Assembly (NCBI GenBank): GCA_016938235.1
Contig: JAFGVA010000150.1
Span: 106,831 to 170,830 of the forward strand
Reading direction: 5' to 3'
Length of the DNA: 64,000 bases
Source of the DNA: Bacteroidales bacterium
GTDB lineage: Bacteria; Bacteroidota; Bacteroidia; Bacteroidales; UBA10428
Within the stretch, counting starts at the first letter, position 1, and every line of letters starts with the position of its first letter. A model generated the notes under the pieces. That model was not told the origin of the DNA. It worked only from the letters and a program-made list of their open reading frames with translations, and ran no database searches. Positions 63,794-64,000 of this stretch are shown here, piece after piece. The translations under genes were made by a program, and so were the position numbers.

Positions 63794-63915
63794 AACCAAC
63801 TCCCTTCTTATCAATTCACATTCTATACTCTTTAACGTTATCCGGAAGTTTAATGTTAAATAATATTGATAAATGAATTGAAAACGGAGATAAGGGAAAT
63901 ATTTATCATTTTTAA

Positions 63916-63947
63916 ACACTAGTGTCCGGTAAAAATATTTTAACCGG
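63916..63947. repeat. Adjacent palindromes, possible insertion-sequence terminus
   Basis: ACACTAGTGT (63916-63925) is a perfect 10-base palindrome, directly followed by a 22-base near-palindrome that begins CCGGTAAAAA and ends TTAACCGG (63926-63947, one mismatched pair). GTGTCCGGT followed by A/T recalls the ends of some Bacteroidota transposons. If so, the element extends past the right edge. The evidence is a motif only. Confidence 0.35.
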
Positions 63948-64000
63948 GCAGCACATTTTCTAGTACCACCCGGAATGTCTACTTTTGAGTTACTACACAA

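Noticed and set aside
63794..64000. N-terminal extension of the SiaC-like protein to the window edge
   Set aside because: The family starts at MENLKIE and a strong Shine-Dalgarno precedes that ATG; the extension is basic and aromatic noise that overlaps palindromes.

Overview
The window is AT-rich chromosomal DNA from a member of the Bacteroidota, most likely an anaerobic or facultative Bacteroidia of the Marinilabiliales/Bacteroidales type. Support for this: TonB receptors and lipid-facing proteins that begin with carboxypeptidase-like regulatory domains, a secreted CBM9 protein with a type IX secretion C-terminal domain, a two-component regulator-propeller histidine kinase, the small Bacteroidota ribosome-linked DUF4295 protein next to rpmB-rpmG, few Shine-Dalgarno sequences, and several promoters of the Bacteroidota form (-33 TTTG, -7 TAnnTTTG). 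Rubredoxin, an NfnAB-type transhydrogenase and NADP glutamate dehydrogenase fit an anaerobic, ferredoxin-based redox economy. I see no tRNA, rRNA, CRISPR array, intact transposase or prophage.

Layout. 0-8.4 kb: end of a receiver protein, nitroreductase, TonB receptor with partner, YjbQ-DUF4301 pair, small secreted protein, VTC-DUF4956 pair. 8.4-18.8 kb: mostly core genes (rubredoxin, pepD, sulfate-type permease-cysQ, M48 protease, cinA, rpmB-rpmG-DUF4295, ftsY, rimO). 19-26.4 kb: a decayed nucleotidyltransferase module, then clpC, gyrA and a TPR protein. 26.4-32.4 kb is accessory: a long gene-poor stretch, a HigBA toxin-antitoxin module, a more G+C-rich operon of a cytochrome c-PQQ sugar dehydrogenase plus a TonB receptor resembling the PQQ transporter PqqU/YncD, and a PD40 gene fragment. 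32.6-38.1 kb: propeller histidine kinase, membrane AraC regulator, outer-membrane protein. 38.4-40.8 kb: RNA-binding/cold-shock genes with a long leader, a divergent sigma-70 factor and a second cold-shock-domain protein. 40.8-45.4 kb: radical SAM, desaturase and RelA/SpoT-type synthetase in one operon behind a membrane LytTR regulator. 45.5-48.3 kb: fragments of a GH5 glycosidase and an aspartate racemase between OmpA-like and CBM9 genes. 48.3-57.9 kb: gdhA, an unusual signalling operon, then nfnA-nfnB. 58-64 kb: small metabolic genes, an MFS transporter, a SiaC-like phosphoprotein and a possible insertion-sequence end.

The most striking observation lies at 49,980-55,246 on the minus strand. 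Two adjacent reading frames are really one frame broken by a single TAG. Joined, they encode four tandem ~128-residue GAF-like repeats, two degenerate receiver-like domains and a PEP-synthase-type ATP-grasp domain, followed 2 bases later by a NarL-type regulator whose phosphoacceptor aspartate is replaced by asparagine. This looks like a signalling system that uses neither a histidine kinase nor a normal phospho-receiver. A second strong candidate is the PQQ dehydrogenase/PqqU-like operon, which suggests scavenging of the cofactor PQQ. A third is the operon linking a membrane-lipid desaturase to an alarmone synthetase. Four decayed gene remnants suggest ongoing loss of accessory genes.
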